Below are positions 1-6,921 of a stretch of 11,515 bases of DNA, one piece after another. Position numbers and translations under genes: made by a program. The notes beneath the pieces are model-generated. The model made no database searches and was not told the DNA's origin. It was given only the letters and a program-made list of their open reading frames with translations. The stretch is from CAZEIW01 sp964512305 (GTDB lineage: Bacteria > Pseudomonadota > Gammaproteobacteria > Burkholderiales > Burkholderiaceae_F): contig CAZEIW010000018.1 in the NCBI GenBank assembly GCA_964512305.1, positions 1 to 11,515 of the forward strand. Reading direction: 5' to 3'. Each line of letters opens with the position of its first letter. Position 1 is the stretch's first letter.

Positions 1-440
1 CCGCCCGGGTAGTAGCACACCGCCGCGTCCACGGCGATCTTGGCCGCGCACAGGAACGACAGCGTGCCGCCCATGCAGTAGCCGATCGCCGCGACCTTGC
101 CGTTGCACTCGGGGCGCGCGCGCAGCGCCGCGACCGTTGCCGCGAGATCGTCGAGCCCGCGCGGGAAATCGAAGCGCTTCGCCAGTCCCATGCCGCGCTC
201 CATTTCCGGCGGCGAGTAGCCGATGTCCAGCCGGGGCTCGAGGCGCCAGAACAGGTCGGGCGCGAGCACGACGCAGCCGTCGAGCGCGTACTGGTCGGCG
301 ACGGCGCGGATGTGGCCATTGACGCCGAAGATCTCCTGGATCAGCAGGATTCCAGGACCTTTGCCCGCGGGCGGCAGCGAAAGGTAACTCCCGAAACGTC
401 CGCCGTCGGCGGCGTCGAGGTCGATCCATTGAGAATTCAT
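1..440 (-). CDS. Dienelactone hydrolase family protein (5' part, runs off left edge)
   Basis: An alpha/beta hydrolase of the dienelactone hydrolase (DLH) family, probably cytoplasmic, that cleaves an ester or lactone; the substrate cannot be told. I translated 146 codons from the ATG at 440 without a stop. Two DLH signatures are visible: QEIFGVN at residues 35-41, whose Glu36 matches the catalytic-site Glu of classical DLH, and GYCMGG at 120-125 carrying the nucleophile Cys122. A Tyr-Tyr-Pro follows at 143-145. The catalytic Asp and His would lie beyond the edge, so intactness is untested. The start is supported by GGGAG six bases upstream. The gene is divergent from the aminotransferase at 548 and has no obvious link to polyamine catabolism; many DLH paralogues are not chlorocatechol enzymes, and none of that pathway's other genes are in view. 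Confidence 0.93.
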   Translation of the reverse strand, partial: MNSQWIDLDAADGGRFGSYLSLPPAGKGPGILLIQEIFGVNGHIRAVADQYALDGCVVLAPDLFWRLEPRLDIGYSPPEMERGMGLAKRFDFPRGLDDLAATVAALRARPECNGKVAAIGYCMGGTLSFLCAAKIAVDAAVCYYPG

Positions 441-446
441 TTCAAG

Positions 447-451
447 CTCCC
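447..451 (-). promoter_or_regulatory. Ribosome binding site of the DLH-family gene
   Basis: Read on the minus strand, GGGAG lies six bases before the ATG at 440. It supports that start codon. Confidence 0.6.
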
Positions 452-534
452 GGAAACCTGAACTCCGTCGCAGTCTATCCCGGCCCGGCTCCGCCATCGA
501 CGCGGCTTTTCGCTAGCATGAGCGACCTGCGATC

Positions 535-540
535 GGGGGA
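535..540 (+). promoter_or_regulatory. Ribosome binding site deciding the aminotransferase start
   Basis: GGGGGA followed by GAGA sits seven bases before the ATG at 548. The in-frame ATG at 518 has no purine-rich stretch ahead of it, so 548 is preferred. Confidence 0.7.
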
Positions 541-547
541 GAGACCC

Positions 548-1840
548 ATGAAGCGCGAACCGAGCCTGACCAACGCCGCGCTGATGGCGCGCCGCCGGGC
601 GGCCATGCCGCGCGGCGTGGGCCAGGTGCACGAGATCTTCGTCGACCACGCGCTCAATGCGGAGATCCACGACGTCGAGGGCAGGCGGTTCATCGACTTC
701 GCCGGCGGAATCGGTGTGCTCAACACCGGCCACCGCCACCCCGATGTCGTCGCCGCGGTGCGCGAGCAGCTCGATCGCTTCACGCACACGTGCTTTCAGG
801 TCGTCGCGTACGAGCCCCTGGTCGAGCTGGCCGAGCGCTTGAATGCGCTTGCGCCCGGCGGCTTTCCGAAGAAGACGATGTTCATGACGACCGGCGCGGA
901 GGCGATCGAGAACGCGATCAAGATCGCGCGCGCTCATACGCGCCGCGCCGGCGTGATCGCGTTCGGCGGCGCGTTTCACGGCCGCACCTTCATGACGCTC
1001 GGCCTCACCGGCAAGGTCACCCCCTACAAGGCGGCGTTCGGCCCGTTCCCCGCGGAGATCTTCCATGCGCGCTACCCCATCGAGCTGTTCGGAGTGGGCG
1101 TCGGCGATGCGATGGACTCCGTGCAGCGGATCCTGCAGTACGACATCGAAGCCGAGCGGGTCGCCGCGGTCATCGTCGAGCCGGTGCAGGGCGAGGGCGG
1201 GTTCTACGTGGCTCCGTTCGAATTCCTGCAGCGGCTGCGCGAGCTGTGCGACCGCCACGGCATCCTGCTGATCGCCGACGAGGTGCAGTGCGGCAGCGGA
1301 CGCACGGGCACGTGGTTCGCGATCGAGCAGGCGGGGGTGGCGCCCGACCTGGTCGTGAGCGCCAAGTCGATGGGGGGCGGATTCCCGATCTCGGCCGTGA
1401 CCGGCCGCGCCGAGGTGATGGACGCTCCGCCGCCGGGCGGCCTGGGCGGAACGTACGCCGGCAATCCGCTCGCCGCGGCCGCCGCGCTCGCGGTGCTGGA
1501 CGTGTTCGAGCGCGAGCACCTCCTCGAGCGGGCGCGCGCGATCGGCATCCGCCTGCAGGCCGGGCTGCGCCGCCTGGCGCAGGCGCAGCCGTCGATCGGC
1601 GACGTGCGCGGATTGGGCGCGATGGTCGCGCTCGAGCTTTTCGAAGGGGGGCGGGCCGAAGCGCCGGATGCGGATCTGGCGCGGCGCGTGATCGCCGAGG
1701 CCGCCCGGCGCGGGCTCGTCCTGCTGTCGTGCGGGCCGCACGCCAACGTGATCCGGATCCTGGTGCCGCTGACGGCCTCCGACGCGCTGATCGACGAGGG
1801 GCTTGGGATACTGTCCGACAGTTTCGACGCAGTCCGGTGA
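548..1840 (+). CDS. puuE: 4-aminobutyrate aminotransferase (PuuE/GabT-like, class III PLP enzyme)
   Basis: Transfers the amino group of GABA to 2-oxoglutarate, giving succinate semialdehyde and glutamate, the last Puu step; cytosolic and PLP-dependent. The 430-residue product is close to E. coli PuuE and GabT (about 421-426). Visible family motifs: DVEGRRFIDFAGGIGVLNTGHRHP near 42-65, a TGAEAIENA phosphate-binding segment near 115-123, FHGRT near 143-147, LIADEVQCGSGRTG with the PLP Asp244, and SAKSMGGGFP with the Schiff-base Lys273. Nothing essential looks missing. The start at 548 is chosen for its strong ribosome binding site. The ACT-domain gene follows 73 bp downstream on the same strand, so they are probably co-transcribed. 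Related class III enzymes (ornithine, putrescine, other omega-amino acids) are hard to exclude by eye; the adjacent puu genes make GABA the best guess. PuuE versus GabT is a matter of context. Confidence 0.9.
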   Translation: MKREPSLTNAALMARRRAAMPRGVGQVHEIFVDHALNAEIHDVEGRRFIDFAGGIGVLNTGHRHPDVVAAVREQLDRFTHTCFQVVAYEPLVELAERLNALAPGGFPKKTMFMTTGAEAIENAIKIARAHTRRAGVIAFGGAFHGRTFMTLGLTGKVTPYKAAFGPFPAEIFHARYPIELFGVGVGDAMDSVQRILQYDIEAERVAAVIVEPVQGEGGFYVAPFEFLQRLRELCDRHGILLIADEVQCGSGRTGTWFAIEQAGVAPDLVVSAKSMGGGFPISAVTGRAEVMDAPPPGGLGGTYAGNPLAAAAALAVLDVFEREHLLERARAIGIRLQAGLRRLAQAQPSIGDVRGLGAMVALELFEGGRAEAPDADLARRVIAEAARRGLVLLSCGPHANVIRILVPLTASDALIDEGLGILSDSFDAVR

Positions 1841-1901
1841 CGGCGATCAACACCCGTCTTTGCGACCGCGGCGACCATCTCGCTGCCGCCCGATTCTCCC
1901 T

Positions 1902-1906
1902 GGAGG
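1902..1906 (+). promoter_or_regulatory. Ribosome binding site of the ACT-domain gene
   Basis: GGAGG lies seven bases before the ATG at 1914. It places the start here rather than at upstream in-frame codons that overlap the end of the aminotransferase. Confidence 0.75.
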
Positions 1907-1913
1907 CCCGGTC

Positions 1914-2429
1914 ATGTCGACCTCGCTGATCCTCACCATCGTCGGCCCGGACCGTCCCGGGCTGGTCAACCTGTTGTCCGACAAGGCGACCGGCTTCGGC
2001 GCCAACTGGCTCGAGTCGCGCATGGCGAATCTGGCGGGCCAGTTCGCCGGCATCGTGCGCCTGGAAGTTCCGCAGGCCAGGGCGGACGCGCTGGTGGCGG
2101 CGCTGCGCGATCTCGAATCGTCCGGGCTGCGCGTCACGATAGCGCGCGGCGCCGGTACGCCGGCCCCGGCACGGCGCCGGCTGCAGCTCGAGCTGGTCGG
2201 GCAGGACCGGCCGGGCATCGTGCGCGACATCTCGCGCGAGCTGGCGCAGCGCGGCGTCAGCATCGATGAGCTGGTCACCGACTGCATCAGCGGGTCGATG
2301 TCGGGCGAGAACCTGTTCCGGGCGCGGGCGCAGCTGCAAGTGCCGGAGAAGGTTCCCACCGCCGAACTGCGCCGCGCGCTGGAGGCGCTTGCGAACGACC
2401 TGATGGTGGACGTGACGCTGGACGAGTGA
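1914..2429 (+). CDS. GcvR-like tandem ACT-domain protein
   Basis: A small cytosolic protein of 171 residues made of two ACT domains, the architecture of GcvR, the glycine cleavage system accessory repressor. Domain 1 (about residues 5-77) opens with GPDRPGLV at 11-18 and domain 2 (about 88-167) with GQDRPGIV at 96-103, so the two halves are a visible internal duplication. ACT domains typically bind amino acids and pass the signal to a partner. GcvR itself does not bind DNA but acts through GcvA. No DNA-binding segment, transmembrane helix or catalytic domain is seen. It follows the aminotransferase on the same strand and ends 3 bp from the stop of the convergent puuC. A role in sensing glycine, glutamate or GABA for this cluster is inference. 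The family call is firm, the ligand and partner unknown. Confidence 0.85.
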   Translation: MSTSLILTIVGPDRPGLVNLLSDKATGFGANWLESRMANLAGQFAGIVRLEVPQARADALVAALRDLESSGLRVTIARGAGTPAPARRRLQLELVGQDRPGIVRDISRELAQRGVSIDELVTDCISGSMSGENLFRARAQLQVPEKVPTAELRRALEALANDLMVDVTLDE

Positions 2430-2432
2430 CGG

Positions 2433-3929
2433 TCAGATCCTGATCCAGGTCGTCTTCAATTCGGTGTACTTGTCGAACGCGTGCAGCGACTTGTCGCGGC
2501 CGTTGCCGCTTTGCTTGTAGCCGCCGAACGGCACCGTGATGTCGTCCTCGTCGTACTGGTTGACGTGCACCGTGCCGGCGCGCAGCCGGCGCGCGACCCG
2601 GTGCGCGCGGCTGAGGTTGCTGGTCCACACCGCGGCCTGCAGGCCGTAGCTCGAGGCATTGGCGATCGCGACCGCCTCGTCCTCCGAACCGAAGCGGATC
2701 GCCGACAGCACCGGCCCGAAGATCTCCTCGCGCGCGATCGTCATCTCGTTGCCGACGCGGTCGAACAACGTGGGCGCGACGTAGTAGCCGCCGCTGTCGG
2801 CGCGCGCCTGCGCGCCGCCGGCGACGCACTGCGCGCCCTCCGCGCGGCCGGCCTCGATGTACCCGAGCACGGTGCGCAGCTGCCCTTCGTCGACGAGCGC
2901 TCCCATCACGGTCTCGGGCGCGAGCGGATCGGCGGGTGCGTAGCGCGGCGCCAGCGCCGCGATCCGGGCGACGAACTCGTCGGCGATCGACGCTTCGATC
3001 AGCAGGCGCGACGGTGCGTTGCACGATTCGCCCTGGTTGAACCAGACGCTGCCGGCGGCGGTCTTCGCCGCCCGTTCGAGGTCGTCGAAGTCGGCGAACA
3101 CGAGGTTGGCCGACTTGCCGCCGAGCTCGTTGTACACGCGCTTCAGGTTCGACCGCCCGGCATACTCGAGCATCCGCCGCCCGGTGCGGGTGGAGCCGGT
3201 GAACCCGATCGCATCGACGTCCGGATGCAGTGCGAGCGCCTCGCCGGCCTCGGGGCCGAAGCCCTGCACGACGTTGAAGACCCCCTCCGGCAGCCCTGCC
3301 TCGAGCGCCAGCTCGGCCATGCGCCCGGCGGTGAGCGGCGACTTCTCGGACGGCTTCAGAACCACGCTGTTGCCCGCCGCCAGCGCCGGGCCGAGCTTCC
3401 ACGATGCCATCACCATCGGGTAGTTCCACGGCACGATCGCGCCGATCACCCCCATCGGCTCGCGCGTGATCATCGCGAGCGCCGTGGGCGCCGTCGGCGC
3501 GATCTCGTCGTAGACCTTGTCGACCGCCTCCGCATACCAGGCGATGCAGCGCGCCGCCGCCGGCACGTCGACGCTCAGGCTGTAGCGGACAGGCTTGCCC
3601 ATGTCGAGCGTTTCCAGCAGCGCCAGCTCGTCGCGGTGCTTGGTCAGCAGCCCGGCGAACGCCAGCAGCACCTTCTTGCGCGCGGCGGGCGGCTGGGCGC
3701 ACCAGCGCCCGTCGGCGAATGCCCGCCGCGCCGCCGCCACGGCACGGTCGACGTCGGCAGCCCGGCCGCGCGCCACCGCGGTCAGCCGACGGCCGTCGAT
3801 GGGCGAGTGCTTGTCGAAGGTCCCGCCATCGGCCGCTTCGACGCGCCGGCCGTCGATCAGGGCACGGCCGTCGAGGCGCGCCTGCGCCGCGCGCGCATGC
3901 CAGTCGACTGCCGCAGGGGCCGCCGTCAC
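2433..3929 (-). CDS. puuC: Gamma-glutamyl-gamma-aminobutyraldehyde dehydrogenase (PuuC)
   Basis: NAD(P)-dependent cytosolic aldehyde dehydrogenase oxidising gamma-glutamyl-gamma-aminobutyraldehyde to gamma-glutamyl-GABA. From the GTG at 3929 the product has 498 residues (E. coli PuuC 495). Visible: PWNYP at 167-171 with the oxyanion Asn169, KPSEKSPLTA from Lys192, the Rossmann GFTGST at 242-247, NELGGKS with general base Glu268, NQGESCNAPSR with nucleophile Cys303, and EEIFGPV at 401-407. The C-terminus PFGGYKQSGNGRDKSLHA...ELKTTWI closely matches the PuuC tail as I recall it. No ATG occurs before residue 110, inside the conserved fold, so GTG is the only sensible start; GAGGA lies seven bases upstream and overlaps the receptor's TGA. 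It is the last gene of the minus-strand run. PuuC-type enzymes also accept other aldehydes, including succinate semialdehyde, relevant as no gabD is in view. Confidence 0.93.
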   Translation of the reverse strand: MTAAPAAVDWHARAAQARLDGRALIDGRRVEAADGGTFDKHSPIDGRRLTAVARGRAADVDRAVAAARRAFADGRWCAQPPAARKKVLLAFAGLLTKHRDELALLETLDMGKPVRYSLSVDVPAAARCIAWYAEAVDKVYDEIAPTAPTALAMITREPMGVIGAIVPWNYPMVMASWKLGPALAAGNSVVLKPSEKSPLTAGRMAELALEAGLPEGVFNVVQGFGPEAGEALALHPDVDAIGFTGSTRTGRRMLEYAGRSNLKRVYNELGGKSANLVFADFDDLERAAKTAAGSVWFNQGESCNAPSRLLIEASIADEFVARIAALAPRYAPADPLAPETVMGALVDEGQLRTVLGYIEAGRAEGAQCVAGGAQARADSGGYYVAPTLFDRVGNEMTIAREEIFGPVLSAIRFGSEDEAVAIANASSYGLQAAVWTSNLSRAHRVARRLRAGTVHVNQYDEDDITVPFGGYKQSGNGRDKSLHAFDKYTELKTTWIRI

Positions 3930-3936
3930 GTTCCCG

Positions 3937-3941
3937 TCCTC
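3937..3941 (-). promoter_or_regulatory. Ribosome binding site of puuC, embedded in the receptor stop codon
   Basis: Minus strand reads TGAGGACGGGAAC then GTG. GAGGA shares two bases with the receptor's TGA stop and is seven bases from the GTG. Translational coupling of the two genes follows as an inference. Confidence 0.7.
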
Positions 3942-6798
3942 AGAACTTGTAGCTCGCGCCGATGGTGTAGAAGCGCCCGATCGCACCGTCCTGATGCAGC
4001 GCAGGATTGTAAGGCGCCCCGCCAGTGGGCGCGCCGTTGCCGGTCGACCCGAAAGTCTGCACGTCGTACGGGGCATTGGTGTCGAACAGGTTGATGATCG
4101 AGGCGCGGAGCGACCAGTGACGGTCGAGCTCGTAGCGGGCCGCCAGGTTGAACTCCGTGAACGACCCGACATTGCACAGCGACGAGCCCGAGGCGCCGTT
4201 GGGAAACACGGACGACAGCGCATCGTCGCAGGTCGCGATGCCGCCGCTCGAATCGGTGACCGAGAAGCTCGAGATGTAGTTCACCGTGCCCGACAGCTCG
4301 AACGCGCCGTAGTCCCATGTCAGCGTGAACTGCGCGCGGTCCTTCGGCGTGCCGGTGTCGCCCGACACGAACGACGGTCCGTGCGTGCCGGCCAGCTGAT
4401 AGGTGATGCCGGCAGCGGTCAGCTCGTAGCTGAACATCCGGGTCGCCTGCAGCTGCGCGGTCAGCTTGCCGGCGTCCTCCAGGTCGAAGCGGTAGCGCAG
4501 GTCAAGGTCGATGCCCGAGGTGCGGGTGGTGTTCGCGTTGATGAACGGGTAGTAGGTGTAGGTGATCGGGCCGACGGGGTCGCCGTTGATCGGCGCGCCG
4601 CGGACGATCGTGGCGCCGTACAGCGCCGGATTGTTGTAGTAGAGCTGCTGCAGCTGCCCGACCGCGATGATCTGGTCGCTGATCCTGATCTGGTAGTAGT
4701 CGACCGAGGCGTTGAACGCGGTCGACGGCTCGAAGATCATCCCGAGCGTATAGGAGCGCGACTTCTCGGGCTTCAGGTGCGCCGCCGGCAGCTGCAGCGC
4801 CGGCGGGAAGATCGCGCACTGCGTATTGTCGATCGCGGCGGCCGAATTGCCGCCGGCGCACAGCACCGGGTCGTAGATCGGGTTGAGGACGCCGGAGGTC
4901 GACCCCGAGACGCCGATCTCGACCGGATTCGGCGCACGGAATCCGCGCGCGTAGGTACCGCGCAGGCTGAGCGATTCGATCGGCATGAACTTGGCGCCGA
5001 ACTTCGGCGTGAACGAAGTGCCGTAGGTGTCGTAGTGGTCGGCGCGCGCGGCGGCTTCGAGCTCGAGCGCCCGGACCACCGGCGCGAGCACCTCGGCATA
5101 GGCGGCCGTGATGTTCTGCTTGCCGCTCGCGAACGAATAGATCGGGCTGACCTGGTCGCCGCTCGCGAACGAGGCCGGGAACTGCTCGTCCAGGGCGCGA
5201 TGCGTGAAATCGATCCCGGCCCCCACTCCCAGCGCGCCTCCCGGCAGCTGAGCCAGGTCGCGCGAGCCGCGCAGGCTCACGAATTCGAGCAGGTTGGTCG
5301 ACGTCGACGCGGCCAGCGGCGCGATCTGGGAGTAGACCGCGGCGCTGTTCGGCTGGCCGATCACGTAGGTGCCGGCGTTGAGCGCATTCTGCAGCCCGGA
5401 CAGGCTGATGAAATTCGAGCTCGTGAGGCGGGTCTCGGCGTGCGTATAGCCCAGCGCGCCCTGGACGTCCCAGCCCGCGAAGCTGCCGGTCAGTTCCGCG
5501 ACCAGCCGCAGGGTCTGCGTGTCGGTCTGCTGCGTCTGGGGCCCGACGTCGGGAAAGTTGTAGACCAGCGCCGCCGCCTGCCCGCTCGTGTTGCCGGGAT
5601 AGTTCGCCGGCACCGTGATCACGAACGGGAAATTCTGCGCGTTGTATGGCGTCGGGATCGGCGATGCGGGGCCGAACTGGAAGCTCGTGACGCCCAGGCT
5701 GCTGAAGGGCGCCGACGCGTTGTAGACGCCCACCTGCGTCGCCTTGGCGTCGAACAGCGACCCCTCCAGCGACAGCTGCCACGCGTCGGGCAGCTTGGTC
5801 GTGAAGCGGCCCAGCATGTTGGCGTTGCGGGTCTCCGGCTGGATCTGGAGGCGCGGGTTGCTGAACGCGCATTGGCCGTTCGCCTGCGCCGTGGCCGAGC
5901 AGCCGGGGAAGAAGGCGAGCGGCGCGAGCGTGTTCGGGTCGACCACGTAGCCGGTCACGCTGCCGGGCAGCGAGGTGCTGCTGTTGAAGATGCCCTGAGT
6001 CAGGTTGTCGCCGCCGTAGGGCGTCCAGTCGGTCCGCGCCAGGTAGGGCCGGTCGCTCAGCAGGATCGGGCTCTGGTGCCGGTACTCGAGCGCCACGTAG
6101 AAGTTGCGGCCGTCGGCGCCGAGATCGCCCCAGCCGGTGGTGCCGGAAACGTGCACCGTATTGCCGTCGTGGTTCGAGCTGGTACCGGCCTCCGCGCTGA
6201 GCTGCGTGCCGGTGAAGGTCTTCTTCAGGATGACGTTGACGACGCCGGCCATCGCGTCCGACCCGTAGACCGCCGAGGCGCCGTCTTTCAGGACTTCGAT
6301 CCGGTCGATCGCGTCGAACGGGATCGACGAGATGTCGACGAAGTCGCGCTCGCCGTCGTCGGGCATCGGATAGGGCGCCATGCGGTGCCCATCGATGAGG
6401 ACCAGCGTCGCGCCCACCGTGAGACCGCGCAGCGCGACGCCGCTGCCGCCGGCTGCGAACGCCGACGCGTTGGCCTGGGTCAGCGACCCCATGTTGTTGG
6501 CGGTGATGTTGTGCAGCACGTCGGCGACGTTCGTATAGCCCGACTTCTTCAGGTCGTCGGCGGTGATCACCTGCACCGGGCTCGGCGTCTCGTCGTCGGT
6601 GCGGCGGATGTTGGAGCCGGTGACCACGATGCGCTCGGTCGGCGCGGCGACCGCCTCATTTGCCGGGGCGGCCGGGGCGGCCGCCGCAGGCGCCGGCGAT
6701 TCCTCCGCAAGAACCGGTGCCGCGATCGGCGGCAAGCCCAGCACGCATGCTGCAACCAAGGCGCCTGCCGCGCGCCCGAACACAGTTTCGCCTGACAT
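3940..6798 (-). CDS. TonB-dependent outer-membrane receptor embedded in the puu run
   Basis: A TonB-dependent receptor of 952 residues that should move a ligand across the outer membrane using TonB/ExbBD energy; those partners are not in this window. Residues 1-31 form a signal peptide with a VLA cleavage site, followed by an Ala/Pro linker (about 35-53) and a TonB-box region ERIVVTGSNIRR at 55-66. The plug domain runs from about 70 to 195 (VALRGL, RIEVLKDGASAVYGSDAMAG, VVNVILKK), and the rest is the barrel, ending in the typical terminal Phe (SYKF). There is no STN signalling domain and no sigma/anti-sigma pair nearby. The mature protein has exactly six Cys in three close pairs: 300/310, 647/661, 857/875. 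It starts 123 bp after puuA and ends 10 bp before puuC. ATG 6798 is preferred over GTG 6804, which lies within the ribosome binding site. The ligand is unknown; a polyamine-linked compound is inference from position. Confidence 0.95.
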   Translation of the reverse strand: MSGETVFGRAAGALVAACVLGLPPIAAPVLAEESPAPAAAAPAAPANEAVAAPTERIVVTGSNIRRTDDETPSPVQVITADDLKKSGYTNVADVLHNITANNMGSLTQANASAFAAGGSGVALRGLTVGATLVLIDGHRMAPYPMPDDGERDFVDISSIPFDAIDRIEVLKDGASAVYGSDAMAGVVNVILKKTFTGTQLSAEAGTSSNHDGNTVHVSGTTGWGDLGADGRNFYVALEYRHQSPILLSDRPYLARTDWTPYGGDNLTQGIFNSSTSLPGSVTGYVVDPNTLAPLAFFPGCSATAQANGQCAFSNPRLQIQPETRNANMLGRFTTKLPDAWQLSLEGSLFDAKATQVGVYNASAPFSSLGVTSFQFGPASPIPTPYNAQNFPFVITVPANYPGNTSGQAAALVYNFPDVGPQTQQTDTQTLRLVAELTGSFAGWDVQGALGYTHAETRLTSSNFISLSGLQNALNAGTYVIGQPNSAAVYSQIAPLAASTSTNLLEFVSLRGSRDLAQLPGGALGVGAGIDFTHRALDEQFPASFASGDQVSPIYSFASGKQNITAAYAEVLAPVVRALELEAAARADHYDTYGTSFTPKFGAKFMPIESLSLRGTYARGFRAPNPVEIGVSGSTSGVLNPIYDPVLCAGGNSAAAIDNTQCAIFPPALQLPAAHLKPEKSRSYTLGMIFEPSTAFNASVDYYQIRISDQIIAVGQLQQLYYNNPALYGATIVRGAPINGDPVGPITYTYYPFINANTTRTSGIDLDLRYRFDLEDAGKLTAQLQATRMFSYELTAAGITYQLAGTHGPSFVSGDTGTPKDRAQFTLTWDYGAFELSGTVNYISSFSVTDSSGGIATCDDALSSVFPNGASGSSLCNVGSFTEFNLAARYELDRHWSLRASIINLFDTNAPYDVQTFGSTGNGAPTGGAPYNPALHQDGAIGRFYTIGASYKF

Positions 6799-6803
6799 CT
6801 GCA

Positions 6804-6810
6804 CCCCCCT
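6804..6810 (-). promoter_or_regulatory. Ribosome binding site of the TonB-dependent receptor
   Basis: AGGGGGG on the minus strand, five bases before the ATG at 6798. It overlaps the alternative GTG at 6804, arguing against that start. Confidence 0.65.
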
Positions 6811-6854
6811 CGCGTGGTCCGCGGCCGCAAGACTGCCGCGATCTTGGTGTTGTC

Positions 6855-6877
6855 CGGGTATGCAACAAGCATGCCCG
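6855..6877 (-). promoter_or_regulatory. 9-bp-stem inverted repeat in the receptor 5' leader
   Basis: CGGGCATGC-TTGTT-GCATACCCG on the minus strand: nine paired positions (one a G-U type pair) around a five-base loop, ending 56 bases before the receptor ATG. There is no T-run after it, so it is not a classic terminator. It could be an operator palindrome, or an RNA stem-loop acting on the receptor alone. The structure is seen; the function is not known. Confidence 0.5.
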
Positions 6878-6905
6878 ACCCTTCGCGCCCTACGGTTCGT
6901 GAGCC

Positions 6906-6921
6906 CGGGCCGGTCGGCCCG
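6906..6921 (-). promoter_or_regulatory. 6-bp GC-only hairpin directly after the puuA stop codon
   Basis: CGGGCC-GACC-GGCCCG on the minus strand, beginning at the base next to the puuA TGA. All six pairs are G-C and the loop has four bases. No T-run follows. It could stabilise the 3' end of upstream mRNA or partly stop transcription before the receptor. In GC-rich DNA a stem this short may be chance. Confidence 0.35.

Larger units (their letters stand above)
441..547. promoter_or_regulatory. Divergent intergenic region, DLH gene / aminotransferase
   Basis: These 107 bp separate two genes read away from each other, so promoters for both must lie here or overlap the gene starts. I see the two ribosome binding sites but no convincing -35/-10 pair. 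Weak -10-like hexamers (TAGCAT at 514-519 on plus; TAGACT near 473-478 on minus) lack a matching -35. No clear palindrome was found. Confidence 0.4.

Noticed and set aside
518..547. Earlier ATG for the aminotransferase at 518
   Set aside because: No ribosome binding site precedes it, while GGGGGA precedes the ATG at 548.
437..1741. Minus-strand open frame of 434 codons opposite the aminotransferase
   Set aside because: The aminotransferase on the plus strand has full motifs and a ribosome binding site; this frame has neither.
1803..1913. Longer start for the ACT-domain protein
   Set aside because: It would overlap the end of the aminotransferase and lacks protein-like sequence; GGAGG marks the ATG at 1914.
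2433..4223. Longer puuC (596 codons) starting inside the receptor gene
   Set aside because: The extra N-terminus is out-of-frame receptor sequence; the GTG at 3929 has its own ribosome binding site and gives the family's normal length.
6555..6575. Palindrome GGTGATCACC, similar to the half-sites at 9264-9277
   Set aside because: It lies inside the receptor coding region; GTGATCAC-type words are common in this GC-rich coding sequence (also near 5615).
3595..6795. Very long plus-strand open frame (1066 codons) opposite the receptor
   Set aside because: It runs antisense across two clear genes, is Arg/Val/Asp-rich with no recognisable domain, and such mirror frames are expected opposite high-GC genes.
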